A DNA stretch of 6,812 bases. Origin: an uncultured Lachnospiraceae bacterium. GTDB taxonomy: Bacteria; Bacillota; Clostridia; Lachnospirales; Lachnospiraceae. Of the stretch, positions 1 through 6,730 are shown in pieces. The stretch covers positions 1 to 6,812 of the forward strand of contig CAJOPI010000116.1 in assembly GCA_905236275.1 (NCBI GenBank), in the 5' to 3' direction. A program made the position numbers and the translations under genes. Each line of letters opens with the position of its first letter. The stretch's first letter is position 1. Below the pieces are notes generated by a model. It was given only the letters and a program-made list of their open reading frames with translations. It was not told where the DNA came from and made no database searches.

Positions 1-1345
1 CAGGCTCTTTTGCAGGCTCTTCCGGTTCGGGAATACGTTCTTCTTTTACAAGTTCCTCAGGTGCGATGATACGTTCCTCCTTCTCACGAAGAGGCTGTCC
101 TGTACGCTTCGCAAACTCCGCAAGGTTTTTCCTTATTTCCTCCTGAAGGTTGACCGTTCCGTTGACACCTGTATTAAATGGCTTTACCTCTATATCATCA
201 ACATTTATGCGATTTATAATCTCGCGATGCGGTATACGTCTTGTAGGCTGATTTGATACGTCTATCTTCTTTATCTCGATAGGCATGGAAGCTTCTATCT
301 TCTCTGCGGGCGGAGTAACAGGCTTCACCGGAGTCACCGGCTTTTCCGGTATGGGATCGGGTTTTGCATCCTCGAATCGTGCCTCATCCCCTGTCTCCGT
401 CTCCTTTTCCGGCTCTGTCCCAGATTCTTTTTCAGATTCTTTTTCGGATTCAGTCCCAGATTCTTTTTCGGGCTCTGTTTCCGCCTTCTCCTCGGGAACC
501 GGCTCCGTAACTGTCTCCTCTTCCGCCTCCGGCTTTTTCTCAGGTCCCGGTTCTTCAGGCTCTGGTTCTTCAGTTTCAGGTTCCTGTTCAGGCTCTACTA
601 CTGCCCTTTCTTCCGTTTTCTTTAACTGATACTTAGGTCTGTTTTCCCTGACCTCGTCTTCAAGCCTTACCTCGGTTTCTTCAAGATCATTGCTTTCATC
701 ATCTTCTTCAAGGCTCTCATTAGCACTGCGTTGCCCCTCGCTCTTTTCGTATTTTCTCTGCTGGTCTTCAGTCAGCGATGCATGCTCCATCTTGAGCTCC
801 ATAGCCTTCGTGACATATCTGCCCCGTCCGAACCAGACTATAAGCTCATCACACTCTTCAACGCATTTCGTCTCCTGCCCGTCAAGGTGGTAGAGATAGG
901 CAAGCTCATAAGCCCAGCGCTCATCATATTCGACAGCCTTAAGCTTTTTCAGGAGCTCGATACATTCACCAAGCCCGACTCCCTGCGACCTGTAAAGCTT
1001 GTACTGAAGGATATAAACGCCGGAGTCCCCCTTCGCAAGCCTCATGTATTCCTTCAGATATTTTACGGCATCCGTTATGGAACCGAGTTTTATGCTTATC
1101 TCGCATAAGGCATAAACCGTAGTCCTGAGTTCGGGATTCCTGTTGTACATCATCAGGAGAATATCCCTTGCATCATCATAACGTCTGTTTACTTTATATA
1201 TCTCGCTTACCATTCCAAGCATAGAAGCGCTTCTGACCCTTCGCCAGTCTATGGTATCGACTATATTCATCGCTTCATAGAAGTCTCTTTTTGCTATAAG
1301 CGATTTTATCTGTGCCACACGCACTTTATATTCGTAACGATCCAA
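1..1345 (-). CDS. TPR-like protein with long Glu/Pro-rich disordered region (partial, C-terminus outside window)
   Basis: I do not recognise this protein as a named family. The reading frame is open for 448 codons and runs off the left edge without a stop. Residues 1-190 are rich in helix-forming sequence with TPR-like spacing (for example AKRDFYEAMNIVDTI, VNRRYDDARDILLMM, KLGSITDAVKYLKEYM). Residues about 205-350 are an extremely acidic, Glu/Pro/Lys/Thr-rich low-complexity stretch, followed by a more ordinary segment (about 351-425, containing NVDDIEVKPFNTG and NLQEEIRKNLAEF) and then a second acidic linker. No signal peptide or membrane segment is visible, so it is probably cytoplasmic. The start is TTG: in-frame stops (TAG, TGA) lie just upstream, no earlier start is possible, and GAGGGG is 9 nt upstream. 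Architecture suggests a scaffold or adaptor joined to an unseen C-terminal domain; this is inference. It has its own promoter after rsmA. Confidence 0.85.
   Translation of the reverse strand, partial: MDRYEYKVRVAQIKSLIAKRDFYEAMNIVDTIDWRRVRSASMLGMVSEIYKVNRRYDDARDILLMMYNRNPELRTTVYALCEISIKLGSITDAVKYLKEYMRLAKGDSGVYILQYKLYRSQGVGLGECIELLKKLKAVEYDERWAYELAYLYHLDGQETKCVEECDELIVWFGRGRYVTKAMELKMEHASLTEDQQRKYEKSEGQRSANESLEEDDESNDLEETEVRLEDEVRENRPKYQLKKTEERAVVEPEQEPETEEPEPEEPGPEKKPEAEEETVTEPVPEEKAETEPEKESGTESEKESEKESGTEPEKETETGDEARFEDAKPDPIPEKPVTPVKPVTPPAEKIEASMPIEIKKIDVSNQPTRRIPHREIINRINVDDIEVKPFNTGVNGTVNLQEEIRKNLAEFAKRTGQPLREKEERIIAPEELVKEERIPEPEEPAKEP
421..480 (-). repeat. 12-nt tandem repeat within the acidic coding region
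   Basis: On the plus strand CAGATTCTTTTT occurs at 421-432, 433-444 and 457-468, with diverged units at 445-456 and 469-480. On the coding strand each full unit encodes Glu-Lys-Glu-Ser. Because the unit is a multiple of three, slippage would change the length of the disordered linker without breaking the frame. Confidence 0.8.
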
Positions 1346-1354
1346 CTTTCACTA

Positions 1355-1360
1355 CCCCTC
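1355..1360 (-). promoter_or_regulatory. Ribosome binding site that fixes the TTG start of the TPR-like gene
   Basis: The minus strand reads GAGGGG, then 9 nt, then TTG at 1345. No ATG or GTG in this frame has a comparable site: the next candidates, GTG at codons 8 and 10 and ATG at codon 26, lie inside the helical region. The site supports TTG initiation, which usually lowers translation. Confidence 0.65.
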
Positions 1361-1375
1361 TGTGATTTCGAAATA

Positions 1376-1404
1376 AGTTTATCATAGTAAAGTGTCACTG
1401 TCAA
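1376..1404 (-). promoter_or_regulatory. Candidate sigma-A promoter with extended -10 for the TPR-like gene
   Basis: The minus strand carries a perfect -35 TTGACA (1404-1399), a 17-nt spacer, and the -10 hexamer TAAACT (1381-1376, 4 of 6 to consensus) preceded by an extended -10 TG (TGA-TAAACT). Predicted transcription would start near 1368-1369, giving a leader of about 23 nt before the TTG at 1345. It lies in the 65-nt gap, with the -35 beginning only 6 nt after the rsmA stop. The gene can therefore be expressed independently of the upstream operon, although read-through is also possible because no terminator is visible between them. Confidence 0.7.
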
Positions 1405-1410
1405 AAACAC

Positions 1411-2265
1411 TCATATTATATTTGCAAGCATTGCAAATTCTTCAAGCGAAAGTTCCTCGCCTCTGACGGTCGGTTTTTTGCCAAGTTTTTCTATGGCAGC
1501 CACTATCTCTTCTTTCGAGAAGGAAAGGGACGGAGAATTTTTAAGCGCATTCATAAGTGTTTTCCGCCTCTGGTTGAAAGCAGCCCTGATAAGGTCAAAC
1601 ATAAGCTTTTCGTCTTTCACGTCCACCTTCGGAGCCTTCGCCCTCTCTAAGTGGACGACTGCAGAACCCACTTTGGGCGCAGGTATGAAGCAGCTCGGCG
1701 GAACCTGTGCAACGATCCCGACCTCCGAATAATACTGTACTGCAAGAGACAGAGCACCATAGTCCTTCGATCCCGGTCCTGCCTTCATTCTGTCGGCAAC
1801 CTCTTTTTGTATCATGACCGTTATAGACGCAAGGGGAGCATGGCTTTCAAAGAGCTCCATTATTATCGGTGTCGTTATATAATACGGCAGATTCGCAACA
1901 ACGTGCATTTCCTTTCCGTCATTTTCCTTTTCCGCAAGCTCGTTCAGGTTCATTTTCAGTATGTCATTATTAATCACCTGAACGTTATCATAGTCTGCAA
2001 GTGTCTCCTGTAAAACTTCTATCAGCTTCCCGTCGATTTCGACTGCGATAACCTTACGCGCTGCCTCACAGAGATGCTGGGTCATCGCACCGATACCCGG
2101 ACCGATTTCTAAGACAAAATCATCCTCTCCGACTCCGGAAGCTTCAACTATCTTTCTCAGAATATTATCATCTATAAGAAAGTTCTGCCCGAATTTCTTC
2201 TTTAGGACAAAACCATGTTTCTCCATTACCGCCCTTGTTCTCGAAGGGTTTCCCAAATATGCCAT
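1411..2265 (-). CDS. rsmA: 16S rRNA (adenine(1518)-N6/adenine(1519)-N6)-dimethyltransferase RsmA (KsgA)
   Basis: RsmA transfers four methyl groups from S-adenosylmethionine to two adjacent adenines in the 3' terminal hairpin of 16S rRNA during late assembly of the small subunit. It acts in the cytoplasm, and loss in many bacteria gives kasugamycin resistance. The 284-residue length is normal. Visible motifs are KKFGQNFLID (22-32), which opens the family; the SAM-binding VLEIGPGIGAMTQHL (51-65); the acidic AVEID (74-78) and NND (99-101); the catalytic NLPYYI (125-130) next to the target adenine; and the C-terminal FNQRRKTL (230-237). All key residues are intact. The ATG shares its A with the tatD stop (TAATG), and AGAGGA at 2275-2280 gives a 9-nt-spaced ribosome binding site inside the end of tatD, so translation is likely coupled. 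The gene for RNase M5, often between tatD and rsmA in Bacillota, is not here. Confidence 0.97.
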   Translation of the reverse strand: MAYLGNPSRTRAVMEKHGFVLKKKFGQNFLIDDNILRKIVEASGVGEDDFVLEIGPGIGAMTQHLCEAARKVIAVEIDGKLIEVLQETLADYDNVQVINNDILKMNLNELAEKENDGKEMHVVANLPYYITTPIIMELFESHAPLASITVMIQKEVADRMKAGPGSKDYGALSLAVQYYSEVGIVAQVPPSCFIPAPKVGSAVVHLERAKAPKVDVKDEKLMFDLIRAAFNQRRKTLMNALKNSPSLSFSKEEIVAAIEKLGKKPTVRGEELSLEEFAMLANII

Positions 2266-3047
2266 TAAATCTTTTCCTCTATTCCGTATAGCCTGAGCGC
2301 ATTCTCATAGGTTCGTTCATAAACCTCTTCCACCGTCACGCCCTTTATATCAGCAATCGCCTCCGCAACAAAAGTCAGAAGCTCAGACGAATTTCTCTCT
2401 CCCCTGTGCGGTGTGGGTGCCAGATAGGGACAGTCAGTTTCCAGCACAAGATTTTCAAGCGGACTCTTTCTCACCACTTCCACAGTTTTTTTTGCATTCT
2501 TGAAAGTCAGAACTCCGCCGATTCCTAAGAAAAATCCCATTTTCACGTATTCTGCCGCGATTTCCGCCGAATAGGAAAAACAATGGATAACTCCGCCGAT
2601 TTTTCCCGCATCTTCCGCCTTCATAAGCTCCAGCGTATCGGCGGCTGCATCCCTCGAATGAATTATTACAGGCTTTCCCGTCTGTCTCGCAAGATCGAGC
2701 TGGCGCAGGAACCATTTTTTCTGAACCTCCTTCGGCGGATTGTCTTCCCAATAATAATCCAGACCGATTTCTCCTACGGCAACAACTTTTTCAGAGGATT
2801 CTATTTTTTCACCGATTGCGATAATATCTTCTTCCCTTAAATCCCCGCATTCTCCGGGAATTATTCCAAGCGCCGCATACGCTCCCTCGTGAATCTCCGC
2901 AAGCTTCAGCGTTGTATCAACGGAAGCGAGGTCAGACGCAACATTAACAAAATGCCTGACTCCTGCCTTCCTGATTCTTTCAAGTACTTTTTCCCTGTCC
3001 TCATCAAATCTCCCATCATCATAATGGGCATGTGTATCAAAAATCAT
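2265..3047 (-). CDS. tatD: TatD family metal-dependent hydrolase (DNase)
   Basis: TatD proteins are TIM-barrel metal-dependent hydrolases of the amidohydrolase superfamily. Characterised members act as 3'-5' DNases, and some relatives remove D-amino acids from tRNA. The 260-residue length is typical. All expected metal ligands are visible: His6 and His8 in DTHAH, Glu93 in GEIGLDYYW (92-100), His130 in VIIHSRD, His155 in GVIHCFS, and Asp205 in LETDCPYLAP (202-211), followed by the PHRGERN signature. One family motif is altered: the usual GxHPH reads GIIPG (61-65), so both of its histidines are gone. The start is sound because the family begins M-x-F/D-DTHxH. The ATG lies 11 nt inside the upstream gene and has no good ribosome binding site of its own, which suggests translational coupling. 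The stop overlaps the rsmA ATG. The biological substrate is not deducible. Confidence 0.95.
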   Translation of the reverse strand: MIFDTHAHYDDGRFDEDREKVLERIRKAGVRHFVNVASDLASVDTTLKLAEIHEGAYAALGIIPGECGDLREEDIIAIGEKIESSEKVVAVGEIGLDYYWEDNPPKEVQKKWFLRQLDLARQTGKPVIIHSRDAAADTLELMKAEDAGKIGGVIHCFSYSAEIAAEYVKMGFFLGIGGVLTFKNAKKTVEVVRKSPLENLVLETDCPYLAPTPHRGERNSSELLTFVAEAIADIKGVTVEEVYERTYENALRLYGIEEKI

Positions 3048-6000
3048 TTAATATAAATTCCGACGGAATATAATCCTTTCCGCAGGTCCTTTCCAAATAT
3101 CTCTTCAGGTCTTCCTCATCCGGACGCATCATGGATGCTATTTCAGCAACGAGTCTTGCTTCATTATTTTCGCCATAAGCGATATAGGCATGCACGTCCT
3201 CAATAGCGGGATAGCCTTTAACTACTGTTTCAAGCTTCGTAAGGTCGATAAATTTTCTCCTTTCAGGGCTTTCCATCAGGACGTTCCTTCCGGCTCTCTC
3301 TATAAATTCCACCCTTCCTTCAGGGCTTATCCTTGCCCTGCGCCCGGAAGCATAGAGGTTTCCGCCGGAATAGGGATATGCATTCTTTCCTTCCGCACCC
3401 TCCAGCGGGTGTTCTGCGACATAAAGCGTTCCCCACGCTCCGTAAGGCTTCTTTTCGAAATTTTTATCAAGAACATAAACCCTCAGTTCCTCCGAAGCAT
3501 CTACCCCCGAAATAATTGTTTTTCCGGCTGCGGAATTCAGTCCGGCTGCCGAAATAGTGAAATGCATGGGATAAAGCTTCTCATCAAGACGGTGAGCGAG
3601 CCGCGCCACTGAGCTTTCCTCTAAAAGCGCACAGGCAATATCGTTCATTGCCTCCGCAAAAATCCCGACCAGCGCACTGTCGAAACGGCTGCTCCGGTAG
3701 TTGAGAACATAGCTGTAAGCAATGTCATCGGGTATTATTATCAGGCGGAAAGGAATATCATCCGTTTCAATCGTTATACGTTCAGCCTTTGCATCACCAA
3801 TGTTCCCTATTCTTTCAAGGTCGCCCTGATACTGGAAGAACATATCATTAAGGTGAACTGTCGATATTCTCCTCTTCATGTTTTCAAGCATCTCATTGCC
3901 GATACGTTTCAGAAGACCTGCCACGCTTTCATGCTCTTCTGCCTTATATCTGAAAATACCCGTCCTGAAGATTGGTCCCGCTGCCCTGCTCCACCGGCTG
4001 TCCGTACGTCCGTTGTGAAGACCTCCGCAAGCCACATCATCAGAATCCGCAAAAATCGAAAGAGTAACGTTAAACGCCGCAAGGAAAAAAGCATTCTCGG
4101 AAACGGCATTTCTCTTGCAAAATTCCCTGACCCTGCTCCTCGAAAGCTGTCTCAGCTGACCTGTAAGCTTTTCACTTGCAAGGCTGTCATCTTCCGTATA
4201 ATCAGTTTTTACAAGAACGCTCTCGGCTGAACGATAGCCTTCAAGAAGCTTTCTGAAGTACTCTTCGTCTTCCCTCCTGCCTCCGTTCCGGGCATATTCC
4301 TCTTCAAAGAGAATATACTCATAATAACTGTCTTTAACCTTTTCAGGCTTTTCACCCCTGTAGACCGCATTCAGGTCATCAAAAAGCATCTTGATCGTCA
4401 GGGCATCGCCTGCTGCCGCCGAAAGGTCAAAGAAAAAATATCCCGCACTGTCAGTCTGGACTATGACCGCTCTGTAAAGGTCATCCTCTTCATTATAGGC
4501 ATACGGTCTTAAAAGCCGTTTCTTTTCCTTTTCCCATCCGCTGTCTGAAATGGTCATTATGGGAATCTCTGCTTCTCTCGAATCATCCCTTATATTTACA
4601 AGCGTTCCGTCCTTATCCCTGATAATTCCCTTAAGCTCAGGATGTATCTCAAAAAGAGCCTCCGCTGCCTTTTTAAGCCTCTTCAAATCAACCGTATCAC
4701 TGAGTTTGAAAAGAAGCGGCTGGTTTGAAGCAGTTCCTTCATTCAGCACTCCCGTAATATAGCGCTGATTAAAGCTCAAAGGATAGACCTTTTTCATTTC
4801 ATAATGTTCTTTTTTGGAGCTGTTCTTGGACCAGTAGAGCTTTTCAAGTCCCACTACTGTAGGATTATCCATGAGTTCTTCAAGTGTAAGGTCAAAGCCC
4901 AGCTTCGTGTAAAGGTCGGAAACCAGCATCACGCTTCCAAGTGAATCCATTCCCACCTTGAATAAGTCCATATTTATTCCAAACCTTCTGATGCCTGCCG
5001 CGTCAGCCGCGAGGTCATATATTCTCTGCTGCAGGTCGGTTTCGGGATATTCAAGCTTTGAAATGAATTCCTTTTCCAGCAGCAGCTCTTCCACGAATCT
5101 TTTTCTGATTATCTTACCGTTATAGGTCTTATCAAAGGGCTTCCTTCTGATTCTCAGCCTGCCTATCTTTAAGCCGTCTGTTTCACCGTTGAACTCCCTT
5201 ATAATATCCGAAACTGCCGCATGAATATCCGTTATCCCTTTTGCATCTGCATAATCAAAGTCAGGATATACCTCGGCCGAAAGGGAATCCCCCGACTTAT
5301 ATATGAGAAGATCCTCAACAACTGCTTTGGATTCGAATTTTCTCTCTATCTCCTCCGGCGAGAGGTATTCTCCCCCGGAAACTTCTATCCGGTTCTCCTT
5401 CCTGCCCGTCAGGTATATATATCCGTTCTCATCCCTGTAACCCAGATCACCGGTATGAAGCCAGTCGTTATTGTCTATTGCATAAAGCGTTTCATCAGAA
5501 TTTTTGTAATAGCCCATCATTACAAATGGCGCTTTTACAAGGATTTCTCCTTCCAGAAAATCTATATCGCAGCCCTTCACCGGCTTTCCGACCGACAAAA
5601 GCTTCTCATCAGTTATGGCTTCTCCCACGCAGATTTTCGAAGAGGTCTCACCCATCGTATAAAACTGCCTTATCTCTATTCCAAGACCCCGTATTTCCCT
5701 TGCATCATCCGGATGAAGGTACCCTCCGACAACGATTATCCTTCTTAAGCTGTCACCTATCAGGTCTTTTATATAATCCGCCTTAGGGCGCAGCAACTCT
5801 CTCTCCGAGAGTTCCGAAATCTCTGCAAGAAGCTTTTTCAGCATAGACGGATTCATTCTAACAATAGTGGGATTGAAAATTCTGAAATGACTCTTTGCCG
5901 CTTTCTTATCACAGTTAAGGCAGACGGCAGCACCATAGCGTATGGAAGTCAGGATGTCCTCTACTATGAAGGAGATATTCCACGCCGGAAGCAGCGCAAG

Positions 6001-6633
6001 CGAAAGCTCGTCAGAATAACCTTCGGGCTCATCAAAGGAAAAAAGATTGCTTATAAGATTTCCCTGCGAGAGCATAACCCTTCTCGACTTGCCGCAGGTT
6101 CCCGTCGTCTCCAGAATCAGTGCGCAGCGCTTGTCCGAAAAATCCCCTTCAAATTCATAGTCGCCATAGTCCCTTAATATATCCGATATTCCTCTATTCT
6201 TTTTGGTACTGTCAAGAGAATAGAGCTCATTTTCGCAGTCAGTCCCTTCCGAGGCTGATTCCGCAAGGCTTTTCATATCCCATTCATAGAATAATTTATC
6301 CGTGACGGAAAGCTCCAGGGCATTTTTCAGCGCATCCACTCCAAGAGCTGCCGGAAGCGGAACAGCCACGTTTCCGCTCATCATTACACCTATGAGTATC
6401 GTAAGATACTCTTTACCGCCATTTCCAAGCATGGCTATATGCATGGGATGCCCTGCCTTCTTCTCTTCTTCAGCCACCCATGCCGCTATTTTCTCACAGT
6501 CCGAATAAAAGTCGCTATATCTGACTTCACGGACATTTCCATTATCTTCGAACTTCAGAAACACCCCGGCTCCATACTCACGAGCCGCATTTTGCAACAA
6601 ATCCCTTATCGTCCTGATTTTAGACGCATCCAT
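3037..6633 (-). CDS. NRPS-like protein: acyl-ligase-type adenylation - carrier - degenerate condensation - adenylation fragment
   Basis: The protein is 1198 residues. Residues 1-520 are an ANL-superfamily adenylation domain most like long-chain acyl-CoA ligases: P-loop ETTGTCGKSRRVMLS (175-189), LPAWN (215-219), FYTMGETS (324-331), HTGD (393-396), GRKENRIEVSGGEYLSPEE (410-428) and the catalytic Lys507 in NGKIIRK. This suggests activation of a carboxylic or fatty acid rather than an amino acid. Residues 530-602 are a carrier domain with Ser564 in GMDSLGS as the phosphopantetheine site. Residues 613-1010 are a condensation-type fold opening with YPLSFNQ (617-623) and carrying HNGR and GPIFRTG (873-892), but the HHxxxDG site reads SAAAGDA (738-744). 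Residues 1022-1198 match only the rear part of an adenylation domain and stop at YIPSEFILNDF, before its catalytic lysine. There is no thioesterase, second carrier domain or signal peptide. I chose ATG 6633 over TTG 6735 because of the GGGGGTG site. The product is unknown. Confidence 0.85.
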   Translation of the reverse strand: MDASKIRTIRDLLQNAAREYGAGVFLKFEDNGNVREVRYSDFYSDCEKIAAWVAEEEKKAGHPMHIAMLGNGGKEYLTILIGVMMSGNVAVPLPAALGVDALKNALELSVTDKLFYEWDMKSLAESASEGTDCENELYSLDSTKKNRGISDILRDYGDYEFEGDFSDKRCALILETTGTCGKSRRVMLSQGNLISNLFSFDEPEGYSDELSLALLPAWNISFIVEDILTSIRYGAAVCLNCDKKAAKSHFRIFNPTIVRMNPSMLKKLLAEISELSERELLRPKADYIKDLIGDSLRRIIVVGGYLHPDDAREIRGLGIEIRQFYTMGETSSKICVGEAITDEKLLSVGKPVKGCDIDFLEGEILVKAPFVMMGYYKNSDETLYAIDNNDWLHTGDLGYRDENGYIYLTGRKENRIEVSGGEYLSPEEIERKFESKAVVEDLLIYKSGDSLSAEVYPDFDYADAKGITDIHAAVSDIIREFNGETDGLKIGRLRIRRKPFDKTYNGKIIRKRFVEELLLEKEFISKLEYPETDLQQRIYDLAADAAGIRRFGINMDLFKVGMDSLGSVMLVSDLYTKLGFDLTLEELMDNPTVVGLEKLYWSKNSSKKEHYEMKKVYPLSFNQRYITGVLNEGTASNQPLLFKLSDTVDLKRLKKAAEALFEIHPELKGIIRDKDGTLVNIRDDSREAEIPIMTISDSGWEKEKKRLLRPYAYNEEDDLYRAVIVQTDSAGYFFFDLSAAAGDALTIKMLFDDLNAVYRGEKPEKVKDSYYEYILFEEEYARNGGRREDEEYFRKLLEGYRSAESVLVKTDYTEDDSLASEKLTGQLRQLSRSRVREFCKRNAVSENAFFLAAFNVTLSIFADSDDVACGGLHNGRTDSRWSRAAGPIFRTGIFRYKAEEHESVAGLLKRIGNEMLENMKRRISTVHLNDMFFQYQGDLERIGNIGDAKAERITIETDDIPFRLIIIPDDIAYSYVLNYRSSRFDSALVGIFAEAMNDIACALLEESSVARLAHRLDEKLYPMHFTISAAGLNSAAGKTIISGVDASEELRVYVLDKNFEKKPYGAWGTLYVAEHPLEGAEGKNAYPYSGGNLYASGRRARISPEGRVEFIERAGRNVLMESPERRKFIDLTKLETVVKGYPAIEDVHAYIAYGENNEARLVAEIASMMRPDEEDLKRYLERTCGKDYIPSEFILNDF

Positions 6634-6638
6634 AAATA

Positions 6639-6645
6639 CACCCCC
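6639..6645 (-). promoter_or_regulatory. Ribosome binding site that fixes the NRPS-like start at 6633
   Basis: The minus strand reads GGGGGTG followed by TATTT and then ATG at 6633. This is one mismatch from the consensus GGAGGTG at normal spacing. The alternative start, TTG at 6735, has no such site and lies within the inverted-repeat region. The 34 extra residues it would add have no counterpart in an adenylation domain. Confidence 0.75.
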
Positions 6646-6672
6646 ACACAATATATCTATGATGTCAGGGTC

Positions 6673-6721
6673 AAAAGTCATCATCCATGGCAAGCTTGCT
6701 TGCCAGTGGGTGAATGACTTT
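6673..6721. repeat. Long imperfect inverted repeat (hairpin) upstream of the NRPS-like gene
   Basis: The arms are about 22 nt each: AAAGTCATCATCCATGGCAAG on the left pairs with CTTGCCAGTGGGTGAATGACTTT on the right around the loop CTTG (6695-6698). By hand I count about 21 pairs, including one G-T and two single-base bulges. The 7 loop-proximal pairs (TGGCAAG/CTTGCCA) are perfect. In the minus transcript the hairpin ends in GACUUUU, which resembles a weak terminator or attenuator, but the U tract is too short for a confident call. It ends about 40 nt before the NRPS-like start codon. Confidence 0.8.
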
Positions 6722-6730
6722 ATGGCCCGC

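Noticed and set aside
285..629. Plus-strand open frame rich in Ser, Gly and Phe
   Set aside because: It is the antisense shadow of the Glu/Pro/Lys-rich segment of the TPR-like gene; the composition is explained by that codon bias and there is no ribosome binding site.
690..1108. Two overlapping plus-strand open frames
   Set aside because: They are antisense to the TPR-like coding region, with no recognisable domain and no start signals.
6650..6677. Possible promoter with TTGACC and TATATT before the NRPS-like gene
   Set aside because: The spacer is only 13 nt, and the predicted start would fall in the ribosome binding site, so it is not a credible sigma-A promoter.
3190..6717. Many plus-strand and alternate-frame open frames across the NRPS-like gene
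   Set aside because: The minus-strand frame carries ordered adenylation, carrier and condensation motifs over its full length; the others overlap each other and show no domain.
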